Source of the DNA: Strigamia acuminata
Taxonomy: Eukaryota; Arthropoda; Chilopoda; Geophilomorpha; Linotaeniidae
Assembly: GCA_949358305.1 (NCBI GenBank)
Contig: OX442314.1
Location: 12,767,060-12,831,059, forward strand
Length of the DNA stretch: 64,000 bases
Direction: 5' to 3'
This document shows, in pieces, positions 44,502 to 53,182 of the stretch (position 1 is the stretch's first letter; the number at the start of each line of letters is the position of its first letter). The notes beneath the pieces were generated by a model. The model searched no databases, was not told the DNA's origin, and saw nothing but the letters and a program-made list of their open reading frames with translations. Both the position numbers and the translations under genes were made by a program.

Positions 44502-44910
44502 TGAATCTCAGTGGATTTTTATGCCGCCCAGTAGATAAACTGAAAAGGGGCCGTCCATAAATTACGTAACGCTCCAAGGGGGGAGAGGGGATTTCAGATT
44601 TTGTTACGGGTCATTAGTAAGGGAGAGGGGGGGTTCTAAATAATGTTATGGTCCATGAAAAAATTTTTTTAATGTTTTAAAAGTGAAAATTTAAGTTTTG
44701 AGACTGATTTTTGAAAAGAAAATTATTTTTTTTTTTTTTGGGGGGGGGGGGGTGATTTCAGTTTTATTACATAATTAGGGGGCTGGGGGTTTGGGAATTT
44801 GTTACGGCCTTGTTACAGAGGGGGGGAGGGGGTCTAAAATGCCCAAAATTGGCGTAACGTAATTTATGGACGGCCCCAAAGAGCTAAACTGAAGTTTTTT
44901 TTGTTCACGA
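44490..44910. mobile_element. Tc1-like MITE arm interrupted by a second MITE
   Basis: The dispersed arm (TGATGTCATTGAATCTCAG ... AGCTAAACTGAAG ... ACTGT) is split after AACTGAAAA at 44546 and resumes at 44878 with AAAGAGCTAAACTG, matching the unbroken copy at 27140. The material between is the element described at 44547-44877. Confidence 0.6.
44547..44877. mobile_element. 331-bp MITE with GGGGCCGTCCATAAATTACG ends
   Basis: Inverted repeats of about 29 bp begin GGGGCCGTCCATAAATTACG at both ends. The interior is G-rich (G12 run near 44740, GGGGGAGGGGG blocks). Flanking duplication is 2-3 bp of A. The terminal sequence resembles MITEs reported widely in invertebrates, but I do not assign the superfamily. 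Confidence 0.8.
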
Positions 44911-45394
44911 CTGTTCATTGTGCACAGAAAATACCATGTTTCTCATCAAACCGTTTTTACCACCAAATAAAAAAATAACATTTCTTTTACTTTTCCATTT
45001 TTTAATTGAGAGAAGTCTCGTCTTTACGTGTTAAGTCGATAATTTTTATTTATTTTGTTGTATTTTTATATTTATATATATATTTTTTACGAATTAATTC
45101 AAGATTTTAAATTTAATTTTTTTTTTATTTTTTTTAAATTGTTTCGGATTTTTAAAAAAGCTTTTGGAATTTTTTGATTTTTTTGAAATTTTTTTTAATT
45201 TTTCCGAACGTTTTTGAATTAATTTAGATTAATTTTTTTGTTCCTCGCATTGCAAAACACATTTTTTTTCATCAATCACTAAATAATTGTTCATTACATT
45301 TGAAAAAAATAAAAGACCGTTTTATTCAAAAACAACTGCTTTTATTTGCCATTTACACATATTTTCAAACACTAAGGTGTGATGCTACTCCACA
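44911..45394. other. AT-rich intergenic, no feature seen
   Basis: Long T and A runs, no coding potential. Confidence 0.5.
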
Positions 45395-45733
45395 ATGGGG
45401 TAAATATGGGGTAAATATTCCCGACCTGATCACTCCGTATTTCAATACGACGTTTTCTAAACTCATCGATTTTGTCAATTTTCTGTCAAAAAAATTGAAA
45501 AATAAAAAAAATTAAAAATTAAGTAGAAGTGCGTTGTATTGGGTCCTTACCTGGTTCAATTCAGCTCTTTTATTTTGCACGGTTTCAATAGAGTTGGGAG
45601 ATAAACTAACTCGATAGTCAGCTGCTACATTTACTTGAGAATTTCTATTCCAAACTTGTATGGTTTCAAGATGCGATAAAAATAAAAGGATTGCTTTGAT
45701 TTCACTAGAGAATTTTTCAAACAATTTCTCAAC
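45395..45733 (-). pseudogene. Duplicated sacsin exon fragment
   Basis: 45733-45551 is a diverged copy of sacsin exon 41850-42017 (VEKLFEKFSSEIKAILLFLS, LETIQVWNRNSQVNV). It keeps its own CTGTAG-less CAG acceptor and a GTAAGG donor, and is still in frame (61 codons versus 56). Just after it, about 45484-45425, lies a short copy of the start of the next exon (KIDKIDEFRKR), then homology ends. A partial tandem duplication of the sacsin gene, placed 5' of the gene, explains it. Confidence 0.8.
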
Positions 45734-46068
45734 CTGTAATAAAACGAAATTTAGAATTTTTACACGGGTATCCCAAAGAAGACAACGAATTCTTGAAAAA
45801 TCCATGCAAGGAATTTAAGATAAGGAATGTGTGTGGTTAATCCACACACTACATTCCAACACACTAAATTGTCTTATTTTATCACTTCATTTTTGCATTT
45901 GGCATTTAAATCAGATGTAATTTATCTTATTTGCTCAAAATAACCAGCATTTTGTTTTCTGATTAATAAATCACATTTTCATAAAAACACAAATGTTTAC
46001 TTTTAATTATGCATAATTTTTATTTCTTTATTTTACACTGTTTCTTTTTTAAGGTATATTTTGGTTGA

Positions 46069-47397
46069 TCACCCCTGTTCATAATGTATATCCAAATCCA
46101 AATTCCTACTTTTGACAAAACTAATAATTTTCTCATAACCTGAAGCGCCAATATTATTACAACGTACGATGTGTAACACATTCATTGGACTTGGCACTTC
46201 CAACAATTTTATGATCGACGTGGAACTAATAAAGTGGCAATTATAGAATTGTAAAGTTTTCAGACTGAGTAATGCATTTAAGTCAACAAGTTCCAAAATT
46301 AAATTGTCTGAAATTATTTCACTCCCAAGAAGTGTCAACTCTTCTAATCTTTTACATTGTACCAATAACGTTTTTAATTGTTGTTCGGTAATTAAGTTTT
46401 GATCGACTAAAAACAGTTGACGTAGGTTTTTCGGTGGAGAATTATTAACATCATCGGTTTCATTCACAATTGTACATCTATGTAATATTAATACCCGTAA
46501 CATTGGCCAAGCACGATCAATAAGTCGAATATTGACCAGTCTAGCTGAAAACAGATCGAGTCTCGTCAATCGTTGGGGCCATATTGAAATAGCATTAGAA
46601 TTCAGAAGAGTTATGCTGTCATCATTCAAATATAAGTTTCTTAAATTTGGAAACATGGTCCTTAGGATGGGAATATGTTCGTTATTCATCCATGAAATTA
46701 TTTCAATGGAATAAGTGCGCACTGTTTCGTTTCCATTCGGTAGTTTTACCAACTCGGTGAATATTTCGCGCCAATGGTCATGTACAAATACTTTTAAAAG
46801 TGGCAGCTGGTTGAGAAGGAACAAACACGCCTCGACTGTGGCACGAGTTGATCGAACATTTAAATATTCCAGTTTCGTACAAGCACTTAATGAGCGAAAT
46901 CCAATGTCAGTAATGTTGGAGCAAAACTCAATGTCGAGATGTTTCATGAGTGGACAATTCCGTCCGATCGCAGCAACAACTTCATCCGTGCATTGTAATT
47001 TCAACCAAGAAAGGCCTAAACGTTCGAGTTTAGGTGACCTTTGCACCAGCTTGATGCAGTTATTGGATGTTATTTTTTGATCGAAATAGATGAATTCCCC
47101 CAATGTTATATTCACAAGGTTCGTACAAACTTGCGCTATTTTATCGATTAGAAGAGTCATGGGCAGATCAAACTGATCCAAATAGCGTAGTGATAGGGCG
47201 CCGGAATGAATAAAAATGGTTGAAGACAACAAACGATTTGTACGCTTATATTGCACGCACAGTCTTTGAAATATGCTATTAATAAGCATGGAAGGCTTAT
47301 CTACCAGTTGACCTTGCATCTCTAGCTCTTCAAATCGAGTTGTCGCCACGTTTAAACACAATTCTTGTAGACTCTGGGTTGATTTTCTGCGTGGCAT
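46069..47397 (-). CDS. VHL-box leucine-rich-repeat protein, divergent member
   Basis: 442 residues from ATG 47397 (MPRRKSTQS), chosen because it aligns with the start of the other copies. An upstream in-frame ATG at 47427 adds ten. BC-box SLQELCLNVA is at 9-18 and Cul2-box-like KPSMLINSI at 34-42. LRRs follow (NCPLMKHLDIEFCSNITDIG is a classic RNI/AMN1-type repeat), then KLEYLNVRST, NLRNLYLNDD and RLEELTLLGS. It lacks the near-identity of the other copies and may represent the older, more constrained member or parent lineage. A Cullin 2-Elongin B/C receptor role is inferred from the head. Two direct TTGAACGTTTAC copies lie upstream at about 47478-47502, in the position where the others have the AACGTTT palindrome. 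Confidence 0.75.
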   Translation of the reverse strand: MPRRKSTQSLQELCLNVATTRFEELEMQGQLVDKPSMLINSIFQRLCVQYKRTNRLLSSTIFIHSGALSLRYLDQFDLPMTLLIDKIAQVCTNLVNITLGEFIYFDQKITSNNCIKLVQRSPKLERLGLSWLKLQCTDEVVAAIGRNCPLMKHLDIEFCSNITDIGFRSLSACTKLEYLNVRSTRATVEACLFLLNQLPLLKVFVHDHWREIFTELVKLPNGNETVRTYSIEIISWMNNEHIPILRTMFPNLRNLYLNDDSITLLNSNAISIWPQRLTRLDLFSARLVNIRLIDRAWPMLRVLILHRCTIVNETDDVNNSPPKNLRQLFLVDQNLITEQQLKTLLVQCKRLEELTLLGSEIISDNLILELVDLNALLSLKTLQFYNCHFISSTSIIKLLEVPSPMNVLHIVRCNNIGASGYEKIISFVKSRNLDLDIHYEQG

Positions 47398-47921
47398 GTC
47401 GACACGAATGATAAAAGTCTCGAACAATTTCTTTACACAGGTGAACCGTACGGCATGTGAACGACACTTGCAAGGCTACTTGAACGTTTACTTGAACGTT
47501 TACGTAGCTGGACAAAACGTGTATCCGTGCACCGTGTGCAAAGATGAAAAGGGGGTCCTTGAACCAATCAAACACTTGACCAGATGACCACATGTATGGA
47601 TGAGTTTACTAGTTGCTATAAAAAGAAGTTCCATAGATTATTTCACCGTACTTTTGCAAAAATACGGTATTCTTGGTGTCTAGGCCGCGACTACAATTCG
47701 AGGGCGACTCTTATTCATCAAATTATGAAAACGCGAATAGTGATGTCACAAATCTAATTATTATTTTAAACAAGGTTTTCTAGATGATGGATCAATGTTG
47801 TGATGTTGTGACGTGATCGACGTTGGAGTGTCGACTAGTCAGTGGACATTCCGGTTGATCAGTTCACCAAAAACAAGTAAATAAAACAAACTATGTTATT
47901 TTTTTAAAAAAATGCTTTTAT
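47398..47921. other. Upstream of the divergent LRR gene; repeat scraps
   Basis: Contains the AACGTTTAC repeats near the gene and, at about 47680-47720, a scrap of the GCCGCGACTAC...CGAGGGCGACTCTTATT dispersed repeat also seen at 8.75 and 22.6 kb. No gene. Confidence 0.5.
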
Positions 47922-48659
47922 CGAGGGGGGCGACATTCGACCGAATCTCTGACAATGGCTTCCGAATCCCGCCCGAATCTTTCCGAATCCCACCCGAATC
48001 TTTCCGAATCCCACCCGAATCTTTCCGAATCCCACCGAATCTTCGAATCTCGAATCTTTAAGTTGTATACAAATCGAGAAAAATAAAAACAAAATTTATG
48101 ATTAAAAAATGTAATAATATTTTTACAAGAAACTTCCTTGAAATTGTCCTTGAAATTGTCCGTAAAATCATCAGTAAAATCATCATCGGAAGAAATTATA
48201 CCTGCGCACCTCGCTGCGCGGTATCTGCGCATGCGCATTTATGATTTAGCGCGAACTTCAAATTAATCCCGGAATCGAGCCCGGAATTCATCATTGTTCG
48301 CAATTGTGATTGCATTTGATTGCGTGTTATTTTACCTCGTATTTTACCACATTTCACTAGAGTTAAAATTAAAATTAAAAAAATTTCCACTTCACTAAAT
48401 TTATTTGAAAAAAATCATATGAATCTTTCTGAATCCCATCCGAATCCCACCGAATCCCGCCGAATCCCACCAAATCCCATCCGAATCTCCCCGAATCTCA
48501 TTCGAATCCCCCCGAATCCCCCGAATCTATCCGAATCCCCCCGAATCCCAGCCGAATCCCCCGAATCTTTCCGAATCTTTCCGAATCCCATCCGAATCTT
48601 TCGAATCCCAAAGAAGATTCGAATCTCTGACAAGCAGATTCTGATTGTCGCACCCCTCG
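47922..48659. mobile_element. hAT-like MITE carrying CCGAATC heptamer arrays
   Basis: A 738-bp element with ends CGAGGGGGGCGACA / CGAGGGGTGCGACA (inverted) and an 8-bp target duplication GCTTTTAT (47914-47921 and 48660-48667). Two internal arrays (47940-48056 and 48418-48612) are tandem CCGAATC(T/C)(T/C)T-type heptamers, both in the same orientation. The 360-bp centre is unique. No transposase. The 8-bp duplication suggests hAT. Confidence 0.82.
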
Positions 48660-48994
48660 GCTTTTATGCTGTATCCCTGCTGGCTTCACTGCAATGCACA
48701 TTTTCAAATTTCCCACTGAATTTGCCATGCGGTCGCCGGCTTCGATCGCCCGAAACGGAACTTTTGCTAGATCAAACCAAAATAAAAAATAACAGGCTTG
48801 TGCAGAATGCAATTTCCAATCGAATAAGCCTGGTTTCAGAATTTTTCGACCTCTTTTTAATACTGAAAACATGAAAAAACGTATCGGGCCGAACATTTTG
48901 GCCTCTATTATGTACGGGATCCGCCAGGTGGCGTTCCTGTTAGCGTAACTTTCTCCCAAAATTATTAATTATGGACCAACATTTAACTGGCCAA
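48660..48994. other. Intergenic, not recognised
   Basis: Moderate GC for the region. No open frame with recognisable motifs. Confidence 0.4.
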
Positions 48995-49400
48995 AGATCC
49001 AAGTTCTGACTTTGAACATAGCTTAATTTGTAATTAGATCACAAGCTGGTTTGTCGATATTTTGGCACTCGGTAATGCTCATCTCATTTACTTGTTAGTG
49101 TACTTTTCAGTTCTAGCAATTTTAAAACTGTTGCAAAACTAATCCCGTGACACTCGCCAATGCAAAACGCTTTTAGATTTTGCAATAAATTTAATTCGAT
49201 GAGCTTTGGTGATCAAGCTGTCGGGAAAAGATTGACAACCAAACACGCGTAGGTTGTGTAAATTAATGGAATTGACCAATAACATTTGCAAATGTTGTTC
49301 GTTTAGTGGATTATTCAATGGTTCATCAATGTCCAGTTTCCATAGATCTCTGAATAGAAGCTGATCGTTCACGTTTATTAAATCATTACAATATTTCAAT
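48995..49400 (-). pseudogene. LRR family C-terminal pseudogene
   Basis: The minus strand matches the last third of the family (EQHLQMLLVNSINLHNLRV, CQSFPDSLIT) with at least two frame changes (after LIT, and near 49100). The usual end (ACDLI...QSQNLDL) is at about 48998. No N-terminal part. Confidence 0.75.
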
Positions 49401-49570
49401 TCAATTTCTGTCCATGTTCTTCATCAATGGTCTCAATGGCGGCCGTTATTATTTGCTTAAGGTCATACTTTGGTACGATACACAATATCCTTCGTATAAC
49501 CGCACAAGAAGAAGTCCAAGGGTTTTATGGCTGTAGAACGAACAAGCCACCTCAGATTCTTATGGAGAAC
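49400..49570 (-). pseudogene. Mariner-like transposase 3' relic
   Basis: The minus strand reads RSTAIKPLDFFLCGYTKDIV and, after a frame change, an IITAAIETIDEE helix. Same relic as at 10210 and 25140, here abutting the LRR pseudogene. Confidence 0.62.
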
Positions 49571-50446
49571 TTTATGAGTTTACGAAGCAGCCATTTTTGT
49601 ATACTTTTCATTTTTAAATTAATTTATTGTATTAATTGATCTCAAAATAAGAAACATAACAAAAATAAAAAGTTTAATAATAGCTTATTAATATGCAAAA
49701 AAAATTTTGTTCCCACCTATAAATGTTAACTTGTAAAAAAAATTAAAATTGTCTAAAGACTTTGTGAACACCCTGAATTTAAAAAAAATAAAAACATCAG
49801 TCAAAAATAATAACTTTTGGATGGCAAAAAGACAACCCAGGTGCGGAAAAAGGTAATTACATTTGTCATTTAAAGCTAAAGAACTAACATAAAGAAATAA
49901 CCTGATAGAATAACTGGAAGAAAAAAACACAAGTTTTGTTTATGCTTTTTATTTGGACGTGTGAAATATGGCTGTCAATAAGCCACCATATTTTGGCGAT
50001 TGAGCTCGTAAGAGAATTTGGTATTATGCTAACCTTTCATCTGTAGCGCCAATAGAGCTTGGCAATAAAGTATTATATTTATATACTTGTAAATAAATAC
50101 ATAAAAAAATAAAAATAAATACATAAATATGTAATGTAATGGACAATACTCGTTAAAACAAATGTTTAAATATTCCACTTTTACGCTCCTCGTAATCACC
50201 TGGGCTAAAATAAAATGAACTTATTTACATCGTCTGCTACTTGAATTACTATTTCGTTCTAACCTCAAATATTTTTATGTCTTTATTGCTTAAATAATCT
50301 TAAAGTAAATGAATAGTTTTTTTCCCAATCAAACAATCAATCAAACAAAGTTTATTTGGCGCACAGTAAATATTTGGAATTTTGACCAACTACGGAAACT
50401 TTCGATCACTCCAATCAAATGTTTTAAATTTATTACGGTACATTAC
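49571..50446. other. LRR-unit flank with small LRR scrap
   Basis: Carries the shared flank words (CCACCTATAAATGTTAACTT). At 50153-50217 there is a 65-bp minus-strand LRR scrap matching 16330-16390. No gene. Confidence 0.5.
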
Positions 50447-50463
50447 AACGTTTGCTAAACGTT
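50447..50463 (+). promoter_or_regulatory. Conserved palindrome upstream of LRR copy at 50.5 kb
   Basis: AACGTTTGCTAAACGTT, ending 70 bp before the ATG, identical to the site at 6190-6206. Confidence 0.45.
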
Positions 50464-50533
50464 ACCAATTGTCACGTATATAATTTGCCTTCATTTAAAC
50501 TACGGTTCACTGATCTGTAACCATTCGCACGAC

Positions 50534-51874
50534 ATGCCGTTTAAAAAATCAGCATCGAGTTTGGAAGAATTGTGTTTGAAATCAATCTTAGCACATTACC
50601 ACGAGATACGCCATCATCTTATTCATTTTCCTCCCGTATTGGTTAACAATATATACCAACACTTTGTTGAAAGTACGGTAGAAAGAATCGGAGCGTTTGG
50701 TTCAATTCATAAAGGAAAACAGTATCGTTTGCATTCGGATGATTTTATTCGTCCAGGCACAAGATCGTTATGCCGTTTGTACTGGTTTTACGATCTGCCT
50801 GCGGAAAAACTTGTAGATAAAATAACCCGCGTTTGTAAGAACCTGACAGACCTAGATTTGTCACGCTTGAAAGTTCCTTTGGAATGTATAATTACATTGG
50901 TACAACATTTACCCAGCATTCGACGTCTTAACATGGGTTTAATCACTGGGTTCACAGATTTGATTTCAGCCAAGATGTTTACGAGAAACGTGGAAATTGA
51001 ATATTTAGACATTCGCTTTTCCGAAGTTACAGTAAATGGATGTTTACAACTCGTAAGAAATCTGCCACTTCTAAAAGAATTAAATGTTGGTCACCGGATG
51101 TGGAGAGAATTATTTCAACTCCTAAAACAAGATTTTTATCGCAGCAAAATGTTAAATACATATTCTCTCGAAAGTTTAACTTTCTATGAGTGGACAGATG
51201 ACGATGTCATCAGCGTAGTTCCACAAATGTTTCCTAATTTACGAAAGATTACCTTTTGGCCAACAAATAATATCCACATGAACTATTTAAATGTTGCATC
51301 AATACTATGCAAAACAATGGGAAGAATAACTACGCTACGATTGGACAAAATAATTCTGATCAATATTCGGCAAATTGGCTTTTACTGCCCAATGTTGGAA
51401 CGTTTAGAATTGAATAGTTCCATCAGCGCTGAAACAACTAATTATGTAAATTTACAACACGTCAACAATCATCAGCCATTTAGAAATCTACGTATACTAC
51501 AAATTCATGAGCAACGGATGGATCCTCAACAAGATGTTCTAACCAAACAACATTTGCAAATGTTGTTCGTAAACTCCGTCAATTTAAAGAGCCTAAGTGT
51601 TAGTAGATGTCAACCTTTTTCGGATAGCTTCATTACAGAGCTCATCGATTTAAATTTACTGCAAAATCTGATGGATATTTTCATTACCGAGTGTCACTCG
51701 ATTAGTTCTCCAATAGTTTTAAAATTGCTTGCTGCGAAAAATTCGCTCAATGTTTTCGATATCGTTCATTGCCAAAATATCGGCAAACGAGCGCGTGACA
51801 TAATTACACATTTTGTTCAAAGTCAGAATTTGGATGTCAAACTTAATTTGTTAGTGCAGTCACCAGAATTCTAG
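50534..51874 (+). CDS. VHL-box leucine-rich-repeat protein (copy at 50.5 kb)
   Basis: 446 residues, one exon, intact. ATG 50534 (MPFKKSASS) is followed by BC-box SLEELCLKSI and Cul2-box-like FPPVLVNNI. LRRs run from NLTDLDLSRL through SIRRLNMGLI, LESLTFYEW and NLRILQIHEQ to NLMDIFITEC. It is closest to copy 2 (shared promoter type, RLYWFYDLP and NVASILCKTM). Its C-terminus is about eight residues longer (LVQSPEF) because the usual stop has been read through. A Cullin 2-Elongin B/C substrate receptor role is inferred. It lies about 43 kb from its closest relative, with sacsin between, so the cluster has spread across the locus. Confidence 0.74.
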   Translation: MPFKKSASSLEELCLKSILAHYHEIRHHLIHFPPVLVNNIYQHFVESTVERIGAFGSIHKGKQYRLHSDDFIRPGTRSLCRLYWFYDLPAEKLVDKITRVCKNLTDLDLSRLKVPLECIITLVQHLPSIRRLNMGLITGFTDLISAKMFTRNVEIEYLDIRFSEVTVNGCLQLVRNLPLLKELNVGHRMWRELFQLLKQDFYRSKMLNTYSLESLTFYEWTDDDVISVVPQMFPNLRKITFWPTNNIHMNYLNVASILCKTMGRITTLRLDKIILINIRQIGFYCPMLERLELNSSISAETTNYVNLQHVNNHQPFRNLRILQIHEQRMDPQQDVLTKQHLQMLFVNSVNLKSLSVSRCQPFSDSFITELIDLNLLQNLMDIFITECHSISSPIVLKLLAAKNSLNVFDIVHCQNIGKRARDIITHFVQSQNLDVKLNLLVQSPEF

Positions 51875-52386
51875 ACATTTCGAAAAATTTATTAAAATTA
51901 AAATTACTTTTTGTCTTAAAATAACAAGAATAAAAACTTTAATAATATAGCTTATTAAAAAAAAAATTATTTGCTCTCACCTAATGTAAACTTGTAAAAA
52001 AAAATTAAAATTGTCTAAAGACTTTGAGAACATTTTAACTATCACAATATTGAATTAATTTTTAAAAAAAATAAAAACATCAGTCAAAAAAAATTATTTT
52101 TGAATGTCAAAATGACAACCCAGGTGCAGAAAAAGGTCATTACTAATTAGACTTGTCATTTAACGCTAAAGAACTAAGCTAAAGAAATAACCTGATAGAA
52201 CACAGAAGTTTTGTTTTTGCTTTTTTTGGGACGTGTGAAATGTGGCTGTCACAGTCACAGTTACGCAACTCGTCTCGTTCGACTTGTGCACATTGGACAG
52301 TGACACATTGGACGGTGACACATTGGAGGATTTAGGAGGGCCGAGTGCAGCATAAACGTGTCCGAAATCATCTTTGTAATGTCAAG
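51875..52386. other. LRR 3' flank and short GACACATTGGA repeats
   Basis: The shared LRR flank ends at about 52220. At 52285-52335 three copies of (GT)GACACATTGGA(C/G)G follow. No gene. Confidence 0.5.
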
Positions 52387-52734
52387 TTAAAGGTTGCAAA
52401 ACTCATCACATTTAAAGAGGGGGAATAGAGCAACACATTCCTTCATTGCCATTTGTTTCTGCCTCCAGTTCGGTTCGCAAACGCGACACAAATAAAATAA
52501 AATAAAAATGCTGTCGGTTTCGCTCAAGATGCTCAGTTTATCCACGTCGGGGTTGTCGGAATTTGATTCGCTGCTCGTGTTGCTCGCCAAACTTTCTTCG
52601 GAGGTCGGCTGGATCTGCGCCGCCGGTTGTTGAATGTGAACGGCGCAGTTTAAACAGAGGGAATGGTAACATGGCAGCATTACTGGATTGTTGTAAAGTT
52701 GTTTACATACGGGACATTTCAATTCGTCCTCCAT
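52387..52734 (-). CDS. TRIM9/TRIM67-like RING exon, orphan or truncated
   Basis: From ATG 52734 the frame reads MEDELKCPVCKQLYNNPVML, then PCYHSLCLNCAVHIQ, a Ser/Asn-rich spacer and DKLSILSETDS. This is the order of the N-terminus of TRIM9-class ubiquitin ligases (split RING with a long low-complexity loop, then a conserved SETDS). After SETDS the homology stops in a TTTTATTTTATTTTATTT tract, and the frame ends 40 codons later at 52387. The second RING zinc pair, B-boxes, coiled coil, FN3 and SPRY parts are absent from the following minus-strand sequence, which is LRR-unit flank. It is either a first exon separated from the rest or, more likely, a duplicated gene fragment. A single CRVC in the tail could by chance mimic the missing zinc pair. 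Confidence 0.6.
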   Translation of the reverse strand: MEDELKCPVCKQLYNNPVMLPCYHSLCLNCAVHIQQPAAQIQPTSEESLASNTSSESNSDNPDVDKLSILSETDSIFILFYLCRVCEPNWRQKQMAMKECVALFPLFKCDEFCNL

Positions 52735-53182
52735 ATTCGGAGTAAATAGAGGAAAAACACGCGAGTCTGTGTTTTTCAAAATAAAATTTTTACCAAACAT
52801 TGATATCTTATTACCGTAATCGCAACATCGAAAATATTTTTAATTTAAATATGCCACGTACCTAATTCGAGCAATCACGAAGTTTTTCGTTTTACATCTC
52901 AGTCGCACTCTCGTGATAGGATCACGCAACAGGACTTTGAGAATTTTAGTGATTTATAAGCGCTTAATTCAAAATACAGTAAACAACTAAATGATAATAT
53001 GATTTAAAACAATTTTATTTGGATTGTATCTAACAAAGCGGGTGGGATTTCTCATCAAGCAGCAAACGGAGAAATATAGAAATGTTCCTTTAGCATTTCC
53101 GTAGTTTTTATCAGGTAGATAGCAAACTAGAAAAAGATACAAGGATTTAGTAAAATATTTCACTCACAGGAATAGTTTTACA
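52735..53182. other. Between TRIM9-like exon and L2HGDH
   Basis: AT-rich; presumably contains the L2HGDH promoter. No TATA box or other site is convincing. Confidence 0.4.

Noticed and set aside
47940-48612. CCGAATC arrays considered as telomere-like repeats
   Set aside because: They are degenerate, interrupted and enclosed by MITE ends with a target duplication; they are not terminal.
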